A DNA stretch of 63,516 nucleotides, taken from Ruminococcus sp. Lineage in GTDB: Bacteria; Bacillota; Clostridia; Oscillospirales; Ruminococcaceae. Each line of letters starts with the position of its first letter. Within the stretch, counting starts at the first letter, position 1. The position numbers and the translations under genes were made by a program. Under the pieces are notes generated by a model. It saw only the letters and a program-made list of their open reading frames with translations. It had not been told where the DNA came from and did not search any database. Shown in pieces: positions 52,192 through 61,146 of the stretch. The stretch is from the NCBI GenBank assembly GCA_017624895.1, contig JAGAMB010000037.1, forward strand, positions 1-63,516, written 5' to 3'.

Positions 52192-53838
52192 TTGATAAAC
52201 GGTGCTTTATTCAAAAACGCTGTTATTTCCGCCGCAATTACCATTACTAACAGAAAACGTGAGGTCGATGAGCTTAACGTCTATCCCGTCCCCGATGGCG
52301 ATACCGGCACAAATATGTCTATGACTATCAGCAAGTCTGTTGACGAGCTTAAAAGACTTCCCGATAATACGCCTATTTCCGAGGTCGCTTCAACTGCCGC
52401 TTCTGCGCTTCTCAGAGGTGCAAGAGGTAATTCAGGAGTTATTCTTTCACTTCTTTTCCGTGGTATATCAAAAGGCCTTGCAGGGCTTACAGAGGCTGGC
52501 TGCGAGGATTTCGCAAACGCTCTCGATCTTGGCGTAAAAGCCGCATATAAGGCTGTTATGAAGCCTGTTGAGGGTACTATCCTCACAGTTTCAAGAGCTG
52601 CCGCTGAAAAAGCCAAAGAATCCGCACTCTCCACAAGCAGCGATGTCCTTTTCTGGAAAGATGTATGCGATGAGGCTGAAGCTGTCCTCGCCAAAACAAC
52701 AGATATGCTCCCTCAGCTTAAAAAGGCAGGAGTTGTTGATGCAGGCGGTATGGGCTTCCTTATCATAATCCGCGCTATGACCGATATCTTCAACGGCGGT
52801 AAAATTGCAGAGCCTATTGAAAAAACCGAGCGTACAGACGATTACTTCCGCACAGCTGTAAGCGAGTACGACGACGAAATTACATATACCTACTGTACGG
52901 AGTTTATGCTCCGCAAAAATCCCGATTGTCCCGATATCTTTATGCTCCGCGCTTATCTGGAAACTATCGGTGACTCAGTTGTTGTAGTTGACGACGAAAA
53001 GATCATCAAGGTTCATGTACATACAGACAATCCCGGAAACGCATTGCAGAAAGGCCTTGAATTTGGCGTATTCCTCAATGATCCGCGTCCGAAAATTGAA
53101 AATATGCGAATTCAGCACGAGAACAAAGTCAAGGAGGCTCAGGATGCACAGGCAGGCTTCACTCCTGCTGAGCCTGAAAAGGACTTCGGCTTTGTTGCTG
53201 TTGCCGCAGGTCACGGAATTTCCGCACTCTTTGAGGATTTAGGCGTTGATGTTGTAGTAAAGGGCGGTCAGACAATGAACCCCTCTACGGACGATCTGCT
53301 CCGTGCTATTCTTTCAACTCCTGCAAGAACTGTTTTCGTTCTTCCTAACAATAAAAATATCATTATGGCGGCTGAACAGGCTGTAAAGCTTACAGACCGC
53401 ACAGTATGCGTTCTCCAGACACGCACTATCCCTCAGGGTATTGCCGCTATGATGGCATTTGACGAGTGTGCTGATCTGTCCGAAAACCGCATTAATATGA
53501 CAAAGGCATTTGAGAAGATATCCACAGGACTTATCACATTTGCTGCCCGTGATTCTGAATTTGAGGGACACTCCATTAAAGAGGGCGAAATCCTTGCTCT
53601 CGACAACGGAAAACTCTCATTCACAGAAAAGGACATCAACAAAGCGGCATATAAGCTCACAAAGAAGCTGGCTAAAAGCGGTGCAAGCTATGTAACTGTA
53701 ATTTACGGTTCTGATGTTACCGAGGAAAATGCAGAGGCGCTCCAGCAGCTTCTCCAGTCCAAGCTTAGTGATAAGATTGAGATTATGCTGGTAAACGGCG
53801 GTCAGCCTGTTTACTACTACATTATTTCCGTAGAATAA
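52192..53838 (+). CDS. fakA: Fatty acid kinase subunit A (DAK domain)
   Basis: 548 residues. The start is TTG in TTGATAAACGG, placed 7 bases after AGGAGGG, with an N-terminus (INGALFKNAVISAAITITNR) as in other YloV/FakA proteins; an earlier ATG frame lacks a site. The N-terminal DAK2 kinase domain (about 1-200) has VDELNVYPVPDGDTGTNMS, the Asp residues that hold magnesium-ATP, and GARGNSGVILS; a middle domain and a C-terminal EDD-fold-like part follow. It phosphorylates fatty acids bound to a FakB (DegV) protein, which is not in the window. Confidence 0.9.
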   Translation: MINGALFKNAVISAAITITNRKREVDELNVYPVPDGDTGTNMSMTISKSVDELKRLPDNTPISEVASTAASALLRGARGNSGVILSLLFRGISKGLAGLTEAGCEDFANALDLGVKAAYKAVMKPVEGTILTVSRAAAEKAKESALSTSSDVLFWKDVCDEAEAVLAKTTDMLPQLKKAGVVDAGGMGFLIIIRAMTDIFNGGKIAEPIEKTERTDDYFRTAVSEYDDEITYTYCTEFMLRKNPDCPDIFMLRAYLETIGDSVVVVDDEKIIKVHVHTDNPGNALQKGLEFGVFLNDPRPKIENMRIQHENKVKEAQDAQAGFTPAEPEKDFGFVAVAAGHGISALFEDLGVDVVVKGGQTMNPSTDDLLRAILSTPARTVFVLPNNKNIIMAAEQAVKLTDRTVCVLQTRTIPQGIAAMMAFDECADLSENRINMTKAFEKISTGLITFAARDSEFEGHSIKEGEILALDNGKLSFTEKDINKAAYKLTKKLAKSGASYVTVIYGSDVTEENAEALQQLLQSKLSDKIEIMLVNGGQPVYYYIISVE

Positions 53839-53845
53839 TAAACAC

Positions 53846-53885
53846 GAAATCCGCACAGAGTGTATTTTCTTTGTGCGGATTTTTA
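53846..53885 (+). terminator. Terminator after fakA
   Basis: AAATCCGCACA..., loop, TTTGTGCGGATTT then TT. The following gene starts only about 12 bases later, so its ribosome site lies just past the T-run. A nearly identical stem follows that gene at 55346. Confidence 0.85.
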
Positions 53886-53896
53886 AGAGGTGCATT

Positions 53897-55339
53897 ATGA
53901 AAAAAATTTTAGCTTTTTTAACTGTACTGACAGCAATTTTCTGTACAGCCTGTGATAATAAACAGGATAATATAAATGATAATCCCCCTGTAGGCGATAT
54001 TACCTCCGCTGTATCTGAAACTGATATTTCCGAGGATAAAAGCGAAAACACAAAGACCACCAGCAATGTTTCCCAGGATAAAGGTGAAAGCAAGGAGAAC
54101 TCCGATATTCCCGATGACTCTGACGATGATTCCGATTCATCCGCAGAATTAAAGCATTACACCGTTTCAGATTTTAATGAAATCAAAGTAAATCTCAATG
54201 TGCAGGAAACAGCTCCGCCTGTTGAGTTCAAGGAATACGATTTGTCAGGAATTGTATTTGAGGCTAAGAAATCTCCCTGCACACTTCCCGAAAACGTAAA
54301 AATTGAAAATATATGCCCGATTTCAGAAGCTTCTGCTCAACAAATGAAAATGGGATACGAGGAATACTGTCAGCAATTTTTAGAGTTTTATGAACCTATT
54401 CTTGAAGCGGAGAACAAGCCGCTTATACTTTACACAGCTTTTGACGGCGAAAATCTCTATTATCTGGCGGATTATGACATTCCCTGCCCCCGTGTAAGCC
54501 ACAATTTTGAAATATTCAAATACAACCCCGAAACAAAAGAAAACACCTGCATTTATGAATATTCAGACGGCAAAGAGGGTATCACAATAGCTGATATTAA
54601 GTTCTTTGATGATAGTTTATGGCTTATTACCGTAGAAAATGAAGATAGTATCGAAAGTGAACCTGAAATCCAAACATATCGTATCAAAACATATCGTATT
54701 GATGAAACATCAGGCAAAATTAACGAGGATGTTTTTGAAAACGAAATCAATGTTGATTTCATTGCTGATTCTCATTCTAACAGTTACAAACTCGCTGCAT
54801 CTGTAAGTTATTCAGAAGAATCAGATATACGTATGGAAAAAGAAAATCGCAAAATAACTGCTTATACTGATAAAATAAAGCTTGAAACAGGTATTAATAA
54901 ATGTACTCCTGCACTATTTACTGATAAAAAGATGTGTTTCTTGCAGGCAGATTCAGATGTATCCATGCTCCACACATTTGACTTTGAAAAAATGGAGAAA
55001 TATACAACTAATTTCGGAACGGCAGATGCTAAACGTGCATATCAATTAGGAAATAACGTTCTTGTACATTATGTTGGCAGTCAGAAGTGTATATACTTCA
55101 TTCCGGAACTTGGTGCCGGTTTTGTTTTACAGGATATTGAAAAAGTTTCTTCTCCGTTTGGAATAAACTACAATGCCACCGATACAAGTGTGAATGTATA
55201 TGGCGACAAACTGGCTGTTGCCAATTTCGATATAGGTATGTACAGGGATTTCTACGCTAACAACATTCTTTTAAGAGATATATACCCACCTGTTGAGAAA
55301 GATCCCCTGCAAAAGCTTTACATATTTGAAACAAACTGA
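53897..55339 (+). CDS. Lipoprotein, function unknown
   Basis: 480 residues from the ATG after GAGG; MKKILAFLTVLTAIFCTAC is a lipoprotein signal (Cys at about 19). A disordered linker of Asp/Ser/Glu follows (about 25-90), then a beta-rich soluble part with recurring four-strand patterns (FDGENLYYLADYD, ADIKFFDDSLWLITVENEDS, KKMCFLQADSDVSMLHTFDF) that recalls a beta-propeller (inference). Function is not recognised. The gene lies between two nearly identical terminators. Confidence 0.6.
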   Translation: MKKILAFLTVLTAIFCTACDNKQDNINDNPPVGDITSAVSETDISEDKSENTKTTSNVSQDKGESKENSDIPDDSDDDSDSSAELKHYTVSDFNEIKVNLNVQETAPPVEFKEYDLSGIVFEAKKSPCTLPENVKIENICPISEASAQQMKMGYEEYCQQFLEFYEPILEAENKPLILYTAFDGENLYYLADYDIPCPRVSHNFEIFKYNPETKENTCIYEYSDGKEGITIADIKFFDDSLWLITVENEDSIESEPEIQTYRIKTYRIDETSGKINEDVFENEINVDFIADSHSNSYKLAASVSYSEESDIRMEKENRKITAYTDKIKLETGINKCTPALFTDKKMCFLQADSDVSMLHTFDFEKMEKYTTNFGTADAKRAYQLGNNVLVHYVGSQKCIYFIPELGAGFVLQDIEKVSSPFGINYNATDTSVNVYGDKLAVANFDIGMYRDFYANNILLRDIYPPVEKDPLQKLYIFETN

Positions 55340-55345
55340 CAATCA

Positions 55346-55381
55346 CCGCACAAAGTAAATTATTACTTTGTGCGGATTTTT
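55346..55381 (+). terminator. Terminator after the 53897 lipoprotein
   Basis: CCGCACAAAGTAA, ATTA, TTACTTTGTGCGG then ATTTTTT: perfect 13-bp stem. Confidence 0.93.
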
Positions 55382-55412
55382 TGTATATATAGCGAAAAAT
55401 CAGCCAAATTAA

Positions 55413-55441
55413 TTGACAATCACTACTGACCGTGATATAAT
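55413..55441 (+). promoter_or_regulatory. Promoter of the hydrolase-Mur-ddl cluster
   Basis: TTGACA (55413-55418), 17-base spacer ending CCGTGA, TATAAT (55436-55441). Confidence 0.88.
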
Positions 55442-55491
55442 ATATAATGTATACGTATAATTATATAAATGTGTAAGACGGAGATATACAG

Positions 55492-56265
55492 ATGATTAGA
55501 ACGATTAATGGTATAAAAATAAACTATGAGGAAAAGGGCGAGGGAGAGCTTATTGTCCTCCTCCACGGCTGGGGAAGTAATATAAAACTTTTCGCCAATC
55601 TCATTGATTTGCTTTCAAAAAAATATAAGGTTGCGGCTATGGATATGCCCGGCTTCGGTGAAAGTCAGGAGCCGCCCTCTGCCTGGTGCGTTGACGATTA
55701 CGCTGACTTTGTAATTGAATTCCTCAAAGCCTATGATACAAAGAAAGTTATGCTTTTAGGTCATTCATTCGGCGGCAGAGTTATTATTAAGCTCAACAGC
55801 CGCGAAAACCTGCCCTTTGAAATCACAAAGGTTATCCTTGTGGACAGCGCAGGTATTCTTCCGCCTAAATCCAACAAGAAAAGCTTCCGCACACGCTGGT
55901 ATAAATTTTGCAGGACAATTCTTGCAACTAAGCTTATGCAGAAAATCGCTCCCGAAGCCCTTGAAAAACTCCGTGTGAAGTACGGAAGTGCTGACTATGT
56001 TGCGGCATCTCCGCTTATGCGGCAGGTGCTTGTAAAGACGGTAAACGAGGATTTAGAGCCGTTGCTGCCTAATATCAAATGCCCGACTTTGCTTGTATGG
56101 GGCGTGAATGATACTGCTACTCCCCTTTCCGACGGTGAAAAAATGGAGAAGCTTATCCCCGATGCAGGTCTTGTAAAGCTTGAAAATGCAGGACATTACT
56201 CATTCCTTGAACAGCAGTACACTTTCAACCGTGTAATGTGTTCGTTTATGAAAATTGAGGAATAA
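55492..56265 (+). CDS. Alpha/beta hydrolase
   Basis: 257 residues. LLHGWGSN (oxyanion loop), the nucleophile elbow GHSFGG, an acid in VWGVNDTATP and a terminal His in ENAGHYSFLEQ make a full Ser-Asp-His triad. Substrate is unknown. It stands first in a group with a membrane Mur ligase and ddl, so a link to wall precursors is conceivable (inference). A similar hydrolase precedes murF-like genes in other Clostridia, as far as I recall. The start follows GGAGATATACAG. Confidence 0.88.
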   Translation: MIRTINGIKINYEEKGEGELIVLLHGWGSNIKLFANLIDLLSKKYKVAAMDMPGFGESQEPPSAWCVDDYADFVIEFLKAYDTKKVMLLGHSFGGRVIIKLNSRENLPFEITKVILVDSAGILPPKSNKKSFRTRWYKFCRTILATKLMQKIAPEALEKLRVKYGSADYVAASPLMRQVLVKTVNEDLEPLLPNIKCPTLLVWGVNDTATPLSDGEKMEKLIPDAGLVKLENAGHYSFLEQQYTFNRVMCSFMKIEE

Positions 56266-56294
56266 TATTATTGTAAATTTCGTTCCGAAATTGC

Positions 56295-56312
56295 GGGCGG
56301 ATAATATCTGCC
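56295..56312. repeat. GGCGGATAATATCTGCC palindrome
   Basis: GGGCGGATAATATCTGCC between the hydrolase and Mur ligase genes, next to a GCTAACGGCTAATGGCTT low-complexity run. Confidence 0.7.
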
Positions 56313-56367
56313 ACACAAAATGCTAACGGCTAATGGCTTTTTAAAATTATAAATATAGGAGATACAG

Positions 56368-58059
56368 ATGAATATTGCTATTTACTGCATATACGCAGTT
56401 ATTGCCCTTGCTGCCATTATCTTTATGGCGCTCCGTGAGTTCCATATGTTACAGCTCAACGGCTACAAAACTCCCGAACATTCATGGTGGATGAAGAAGA
56501 ATTTCAAGAGATATATCCCCCATATCATTATGCTGATTCTTTCATTTTCACTATTGTGCATTGATCCTGTTATTAAAACCAACAATCCGATACAGTTTCA
56601 GCAACGGAATGATCCTGTATACATTTCTTTTACAGGCAACCTGACTAAAATAGTTCTCTGCATTATGGTAATTATCAATATCTGCTTTATAATTGCCAAT
56701 AAGCCGGGAAAGAAATTCAAAAAGCCGTTGGTATATACTGCCCGTGTAAAGCGTATGATGACAACATTTTTCATACTCGTTGCTCTGATTTTCGCATTTG
56801 GATTTTGCTATACAACGCTGGATTATACCGTTCTTTCCAACGGTTTAAAATCCGAAAAAATGTATTTTTACCACAACCTGCCATTCTATTGCATAAATCT
56901 TGCACTCTACCTCACACCAATTCTCGTTCCCCTTTCAAATATCCTCAACAAACCCATTGAAAAGGCTGTGCAGAACTGGTATATCAACGACGCTAAGAAA
57001 ATCCTTGCCTCCTGCCCCGATCTCCACAAAGTCGGCATTACAGGAAGCTACGGCAAGACTTCAATGAAATTCTACCTCAGCGAATTGCTCAGCTCTCAGT
57101 ATGAAACGCTGAAAACTCCCGAAAGCTTCAATACTCCTATGGGTGTTACTATTACAATCCGCCGTGATTTAAAGCCCACACATCAGTATTTCATCTGCGA
57201 AATGGGAGCAAGACGAGTTCACGAAATCAAGGAGCTTTGCGGAATTGCTAATCCCCATGACGGCATTATTACTTCCGTAGGCCCTCAGCACCTTGAAACT
57301 TTCGGCTCAATTGAAAATGTTGTAAATACTAAATTTGAACTTGCGGACAGCATTTCTGCTCTCGGCAAAGTTTATCTCAACGGCGATAACGAGCTTATCC
57401 GTAAAAAGGCTCCAAATTATCCCAACGCTATCACATACGGCTTGCAGGAGGGCAATGACTGGAGAGCCACAGATGTTTCTGTTTCCGACAGAGGTACGGA
57501 ATTTACTGTAACTGCTCCCGACGGAAAATCCTGCCGATACAGCACAAAGCTTCTGGGTGAGCATAATGTGCAGAATCTTCTCGGTGCAATTGCTTATGCC
57601 GCAGATACGGGCATACCAATGGAAAAGCTTGTACTTCCTGTTAAGCGTATTGCCGCAGTTCCCCACCGTTTGCAGCTTCTTGACAAGGGCAATGGTGTGA
57701 CATTCATTGATGACGCATACAACTCAAACCCCAGCGGCTGTCGTGCGGCACTTGCTGTTCTGGGATTATTCGATGCCTGCCGTATTCTCGTAACTCCAGG
57801 TATGGTTGAACTTGGTGCAAAGCAGGAGGAGCTTAACTATGAATTTGGGCAGGAGGCTTCAAAAGCCTGCGATTACATCGTTCTCGTAGGCAAAAAGCAG
57901 ACAGAGCCGATTTACAACGGCATTAAGGACAGCGGCTATGATATGTCAAAGGTTTATGTAGCAGACTCCCTTAACGATGCCCTTGCAAAAGTAAATGCTT
58001 ATACTACAGACAAGAAAAAAATCGTTCTTCTTGAAAACGACTTGCCTGATAACTATTGA
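56368..58059 (+). CDS. murF: Membrane-anchored Mur ligase (MurF-like)
   Basis: 563 residues. Five hydrophobic helices fill about 3-190 (3-21, 51-66, 93-110, 131-149, 171-190). The ATP-binding Mur ligase domain follows: VGITGSYGKTSMKFYL at about 222-236, ICEMGARRVHEIKEL, TSVGPQHLETFGS and FIDDAYNSNPSGCRA, with the C-terminal domain to the end. The motifs are MurF-type (adding D-Ala-D-Ala), but the N-terminal UDP-MurNAc-peptide binding domain of soluble MurF is replaced by the membrane part. It is followed by ddl, which makes D-Ala-D-Ala, so the two are probably partners. It could be a variant ligase acting on lipid-linked substrate. Confidence 0.82.
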   Translation: MNIAIYCIYAVIALAAIIFMALREFHMLQLNGYKTPEHSWWMKKNFKRYIPHIIMLILSFSLLCIDPVIKTNNPIQFQQRNDPVYISFTGNLTKIVLCIMVIINICFIIANKPGKKFKKPLVYTARVKRMMTTFFILVALIFAFGFCYTTLDYTVLSNGLKSEKMYFYHNLPFYCINLALYLTPILVPLSNILNKPIEKAVQNWYINDAKKILASCPDLHKVGITGSYGKTSMKFYLSELLSSQYETLKTPESFNTPMGVTITIRRDLKPTHQYFICEMGARRVHEIKELCGIANPHDGIITSVGPQHLETFGSIENVVNTKFELADSISALGKVYLNGDNELIRKKAPNYPNAITYGLQEGNDWRATDVSVSDRGTEFTVTAPDGKSCRYSTKLLGEHNVQNLLGAIAYAADTGIPMEKLVLPVKRIAAVPHRLQLLDKGNGVTFIDDAYNSNPSGCRAALAVLGLFDACRILVTPGMVELGAKQEELNYEFGQEASKACDYIVLVGKKQTEPIYNGIKDSGYDMSKVYVADSLNDALAKVNAYTTDKKKIVLLENDLPDNY

Positions 58060-58091
58060 TAAAATCCAAAAGAAAAAAGGAGATAACACAT

Positions 58092-59282
58092 ATGAAAATT
58101 AATCTTGCAGTCCTTTTCGGAGGCAGAAGCGTAGAACACGAGGTATCCGTAATTTCCGCAGTTCAGGCTATGGCAAGTATGAACAAGGAAAAGTATAACA
58201 TCATACCCGTTTATATGACGAAAAAAAGCGAATTTTACACAGGCGAAAAGCTTATGGACATCAACAACTATAAGGATATCCCTGCACTTTTAAAGGAGTG
58301 TACAGAGTGTGTATTCGTCCGCAGCGAGGGAAAAGTTCAGCTTATCCGCCAGAAAATGAAGAAATTCGGCTCAAATCTTATTTCAGATGTGGACATTGCG
58401 TTCCCTGTTGTTCACGGTACAAACGTAGAGGACGGCGCATTGCAGGGCTATTTGCAGACTCTTGACCTGCCCTATGTTGGCTGTGATGTTCTTGCTTCAG
58501 CAGTTGGTATGGATAAGTATGTTATGAAAATTTTACTCAAAGAGGCAGGATTCCCTGTTCTCGACTGCTGCCGATTTGCGGCATTTGACCTTGACCGCAT
58601 TGAAGAATGTGCAGACGAAGTTGAAAAGAAATTCGGCTACCCTGTAATTGTAAAGCCTATCAACCTCGGTTCAAGCGTTGGTATCTCAAAGGCTAAGGAC
58701 AGAAGCGGACTTATCAAGTCTATGGAGGACGCTTTTGCATTCTCTGACAGAATTCTTGTTGAGCCTGCTGTTGTTCAGCTTAAAGAAATTAACTGCTCCG
58801 TTCTCGGTGACAGCGAATCCGCAGAGGCTTCCGTTTGTGAAGAACCTGTTCAGGCAAGCGATGAGGATATCCTCAGCTTTGAGCAGAAATATGTCGGCGG
58901 CGGCGGTAAATCAGGCGGCAGTAAGGGTATGGCATCGCTGAAAAGAAAAATCCCTGCTGATATTTCTCCCGAACAGGAGGAAACTATCCGCAGACTTGCT
59001 GTTGACGCTTTCCGCAGCCTTGGCTGTAACGGCGTTACACGTATCGACTTTATGATTGATATGGCAACAGATAAAATTTACATCAACGAAATCAACACAA
59101 TCCCAGGCTCACTTGCGTTCTATCTCTGGGAGCCAAAGGGTGTTAAATATCCCGAACTTCTTGAAAAGATGATTCAGCTTGCATTAAAGCGTCACAGACA
59201 GGCAGCAAAGATAAACTACACATTCGACAGCAATATTCTCTCAATGGGCGGCAGCTTCGGCGCAAAGGGCAGCAAGCGGTGA
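58092..59282 (+). CDS. ddl: D-alanine-D-alanine ligase
   Basis: 396 residues from the ATG after AAAGGAG; a frame extension of 12 codons overlaps the Mur ligase stop. It joins two D-Ala using ATP: NLAVLFGGRSVEHEVSVISA, AFPVVHGTNVEDGALQGYLQ, MDKYVMKILLKEAGFPV, VKPINLGSSVGISKA, and the late NEINTIPGSLAFYLWE. A long omega-loop insert (KYVGGGGKSGGSKGMASLKR) makes it longer than E. coli Ddl (306), as in many Clostridia. It feeds the MurF-type enzyme upstream. Confidence 0.94.
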   Translation: MKINLAVLFGGRSVEHEVSVISAVQAMASMNKEKYNIIPVYMTKKSEFYTGEKLMDINNYKDIPALLKECTECVFVRSEGKVQLIRQKMKKFGSNLISDVDIAFPVVHGTNVEDGALQGYLQTLDLPYVGCDVLASAVGMDKYVMKILLKEAGFPVLDCCRFAAFDLDRIEECADEVEKKFGYPVIVKPINLGSSVGISKAKDRSGLIKSMEDAFAFSDRILVEPAVVQLKEINCSVLGDSESAEASVCEEPVQASDEDILSFEQKYVGGGGKSGGSKGMASLKRKIPADISPEQEETIRRLAVDAFRSLGCNGVTRIDFMIDMATDKIYINEINTIPGSLAFYLWEPKGVKYPELLEKMIQLALKRHRQAAKINYTFDSNILSMGGSFGAKGSKR

Positions 59283-59402
59283 GCCACCGCAGGCATCTGT
59301 CCTGCCTGAGATGCTATTGTTATCTGAGAGCGAGAGAAATATCAGATAATTTGCAATACTTAATTATTGTATAATGTAAATCCGGGGTTAAAGATAATTT
59401 CT

Positions 59403-59425
59403 GTAGGGGCGGATATTATCCGCCC
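59403..59425. repeat. GTAGGGGCGGATATTATCCGCCC palindrome
   Basis: Identical to the copy at 48455-48477; in the gap between ddl and the DUF3592-like gene. Confidence 0.85.
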
Positions 59426-59466
59426 GTGACGGATAAAAAGTGATTTGGGACTTAAAAGGGGTTAAA

Positions 59467-60375
59467 ATGGATAATGAAAGAGATTACAGAGCCGAATATG
59501 AGGCTTTGCTGAAACAATATGAGGAAGATAAAAAACGAGAACAGGAAGCACCAAAGGACTTCGAAGCTGAATACGAGAATGAGAAACGTGAAAAGCGTAG
59601 TAAAATTCTTTCGTCTATAATGTTGATTCTGTTTTTTGCAATGATACCTACTCTGCTTATCGGAAAATTAGCTTTAGATCCTCTGACTTTGTTGGGAATT
59701 GCATTTCTATTTTTCGGATTGATTATTTTTACGGTGACACTTTTTAATGAGCCGATTTTGGCGGTTTCATCGCTTATTCTCTTTACAGCTTCGGCTGTTT
59801 TGACATTCCGTGGCAATCCGATGATGATATTTATTGTCATTCCCGGTGTATTTGCCCTTTCTTTACTATCTACGACAATAAGAAATACAAAGCCGTTAAT
59901 AAAGCTGCTCTGTAAAATGAAGCCGCTGAAAAAGTCCTGTACAGAAAAGGTAACTGCAATATGCATCAATCCAAATCAGAGGGACAGAGATGACTTATTA
60001 AAAGAAAAAATTGAAGTTATTCCATACTGTAAATTAGTTGTAAAACGCAAAGGAAGTGGATTAAATACCAAAACAAGCTATAGAACAGAATTTGTTTATA
60101 CGCTATTCAGCCCCGTATATGAGCTTGATTATTACGGCACAAAATATACTCTGTGTGATAATTACTATGGTATAATAGGTACTGAGGAGGGCGAAAGCCG
60201 CGAAATCCTCATAAATCCCGAAAATCCACAGGAATTTTATGATGTAAAACGGTACAGAAAAGATTTATGGCAGATATTAAAAACAATACCTGCTATTGCT
60301 TTAATAATTATGATGACTATCTTTATAGGCATTACTGTCTTTATTGTCAGCAATTATCACTACTTATTAGGTTAA
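59467..60375 (+). CDS. Membrane protein (DUF3592-like)
   Basis: 302 residues from the ATG 5 bases after AGGGG. A charged helical head (EYEALLKQYEEDKKREQEAP), four hydrophobic helices at about 47-140, a soluble domain of about 120 residues (TKTSYRTEFVYTLFSPVYEL, GESREILINPENPQEFYD) and a last helix. The NPENPxEFYD segment resembles that of DUF3592 membrane proteins, but the resemblance is only partial. Function unknown. Codon use is more A/T-rich than in neighbours, so recent gain is possible. Confidence 0.55.
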   Translation: MDNERDYRAEYEALLKQYEEDKKREQEAPKDFEAEYENEKREKRSKILSSIMLILFFAMIPTLLIGKLALDPLTLLGIAFLFFGLIIFTVTLFNEPILAVSSLILFTASAVLTFRGNPMMIFIVIPGVFALSLLSTTIRNTKPLIKLLCKMKPLKKSCTEKVTAICINPNQRDRDDLLKEKIEVIPYCKLVVKRKGSGLNTKTSYRTEFVYTLFSPVYELDYYGTKYTLCDNYYGIIGTEEGESREILINPENPQEFYDVKRYRKDLWQILKTIPAIALIIMMTIFIGITVFIVSNYHYLLG

Positions 60376-60465
60376 TGTCTGACCGCACAGTCAACGCAAT
60401 AAATCAGGGGTTAAGGCTGAAAAGCTTAATTCATAATTCATAATTAAATTTAAGGAGGGTTTAAA

Positions 60466-61035
60466 ATGACTGAAAAGGAAAAACAACAGGCAGGCGAACT
60501 TTACTTCGGTAATGATAAGGAGCTTATGGCGGAAAGGGTAACTGCAAAAAAGCTTTGTGCGGAGTATAACGCTATAACCTACAACGACTACCAGAAAAAA
60601 GAACGCATACTGGACAGACTTCTTGCTCTAAGAGGCGAGAATACATGGATTGAGGCAAATTTCTTCTGCGATTACGGCTATAATATCGTTATCGGAGATA
60701 ATTTCTACTCAAACCACAACCTCGTAATACTCGACTGTGCAGATGTTATCTTCGGTGACAACGTTTTTATCGGCCCCAACTGCGGATTTTATACAGCAGG
60801 TCATCCCATTGACGCTGAACAGCGCAACAGCGGTCTTGAATATTCCAAGCCTATAAAGGTCGGCAGCAATGTGTGGATTGGCGGCAATGTCTGTGTTATG
60901 CCCGGAGTTACTATAGGCGATAATACTGTTATCGGCGGCGGTTCAGTCGTTGTTGACGATATCCCCTCAGGAGTGGTTGCCGCAGGTAATCCCTGCAAGG
61001 TAATCCGCCCCATTACAGAAAAGGATAAAATGTAA
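60466..61035 (+). CDS. Maltose/galactoside-type O-acetyltransferase
   Basis: 189 residues. An N-terminal helical cap (AGELYFGNDKELMAERVTAK, as in MAT/LacA) is followed by left-handed beta-helix hexapeptide repeats (VIGDNFYSNHNLVI, GDNVFIGPNCG, YTAGHPIDAEQRN with the catalytic His, GSNVWIGGNVCVMPGVTIGD, VIGGGSVVVDDIPSGVVAAG). It moves acetyl from acetyl-CoA to sugars as a trimer. AGGAGG precedes the start. It is single-gene with no partner to name its substrate. Confidence 0.93.
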   Translation: MTEKEKQQAGELYFGNDKELMAERVTAKKLCAEYNAITYNDYQKKERILDRLLALRGENTWIEANFFCDYGYNIVIGDNFYSNHNLVILDCADVIFGDNVFIGPNCGFYTAGHPIDAEQRNSGLEYSKPIKVGSNVWIGGNVCVMPGVTIGDNTVIGGGSVVVDDIPSGVVAAGNPCKVIRPITEKDKM

Positions 61036-61046
61036 ATACATAGTCA

Positions 61047-61070
61047 GGGTGGATAATATCCGCCCCTGCA
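61047..61070. repeat. GGGTGGATAATATCCGCCCCTGCA palindrome
   Basis: A family member with one arm changed, between the acetyltransferase and the SudB-like gene. Confidence 0.7.
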
Positions 61071-61146
61071 ATATATCACATCAATGGCGATGTTGATATG
61101 CGGAGCTTTTCTCCGTATTATTACTTAAACAATGGATGGTATGAGT

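Noticed and set aside
55413..55441. ACCGTGATATAAT as another copy of the 8747 operator
   Set aside because: GTGATATAAT also occurs in the cysS and (as TGTGATATAAT) recG promoters; it is explained as an extended -10 element.
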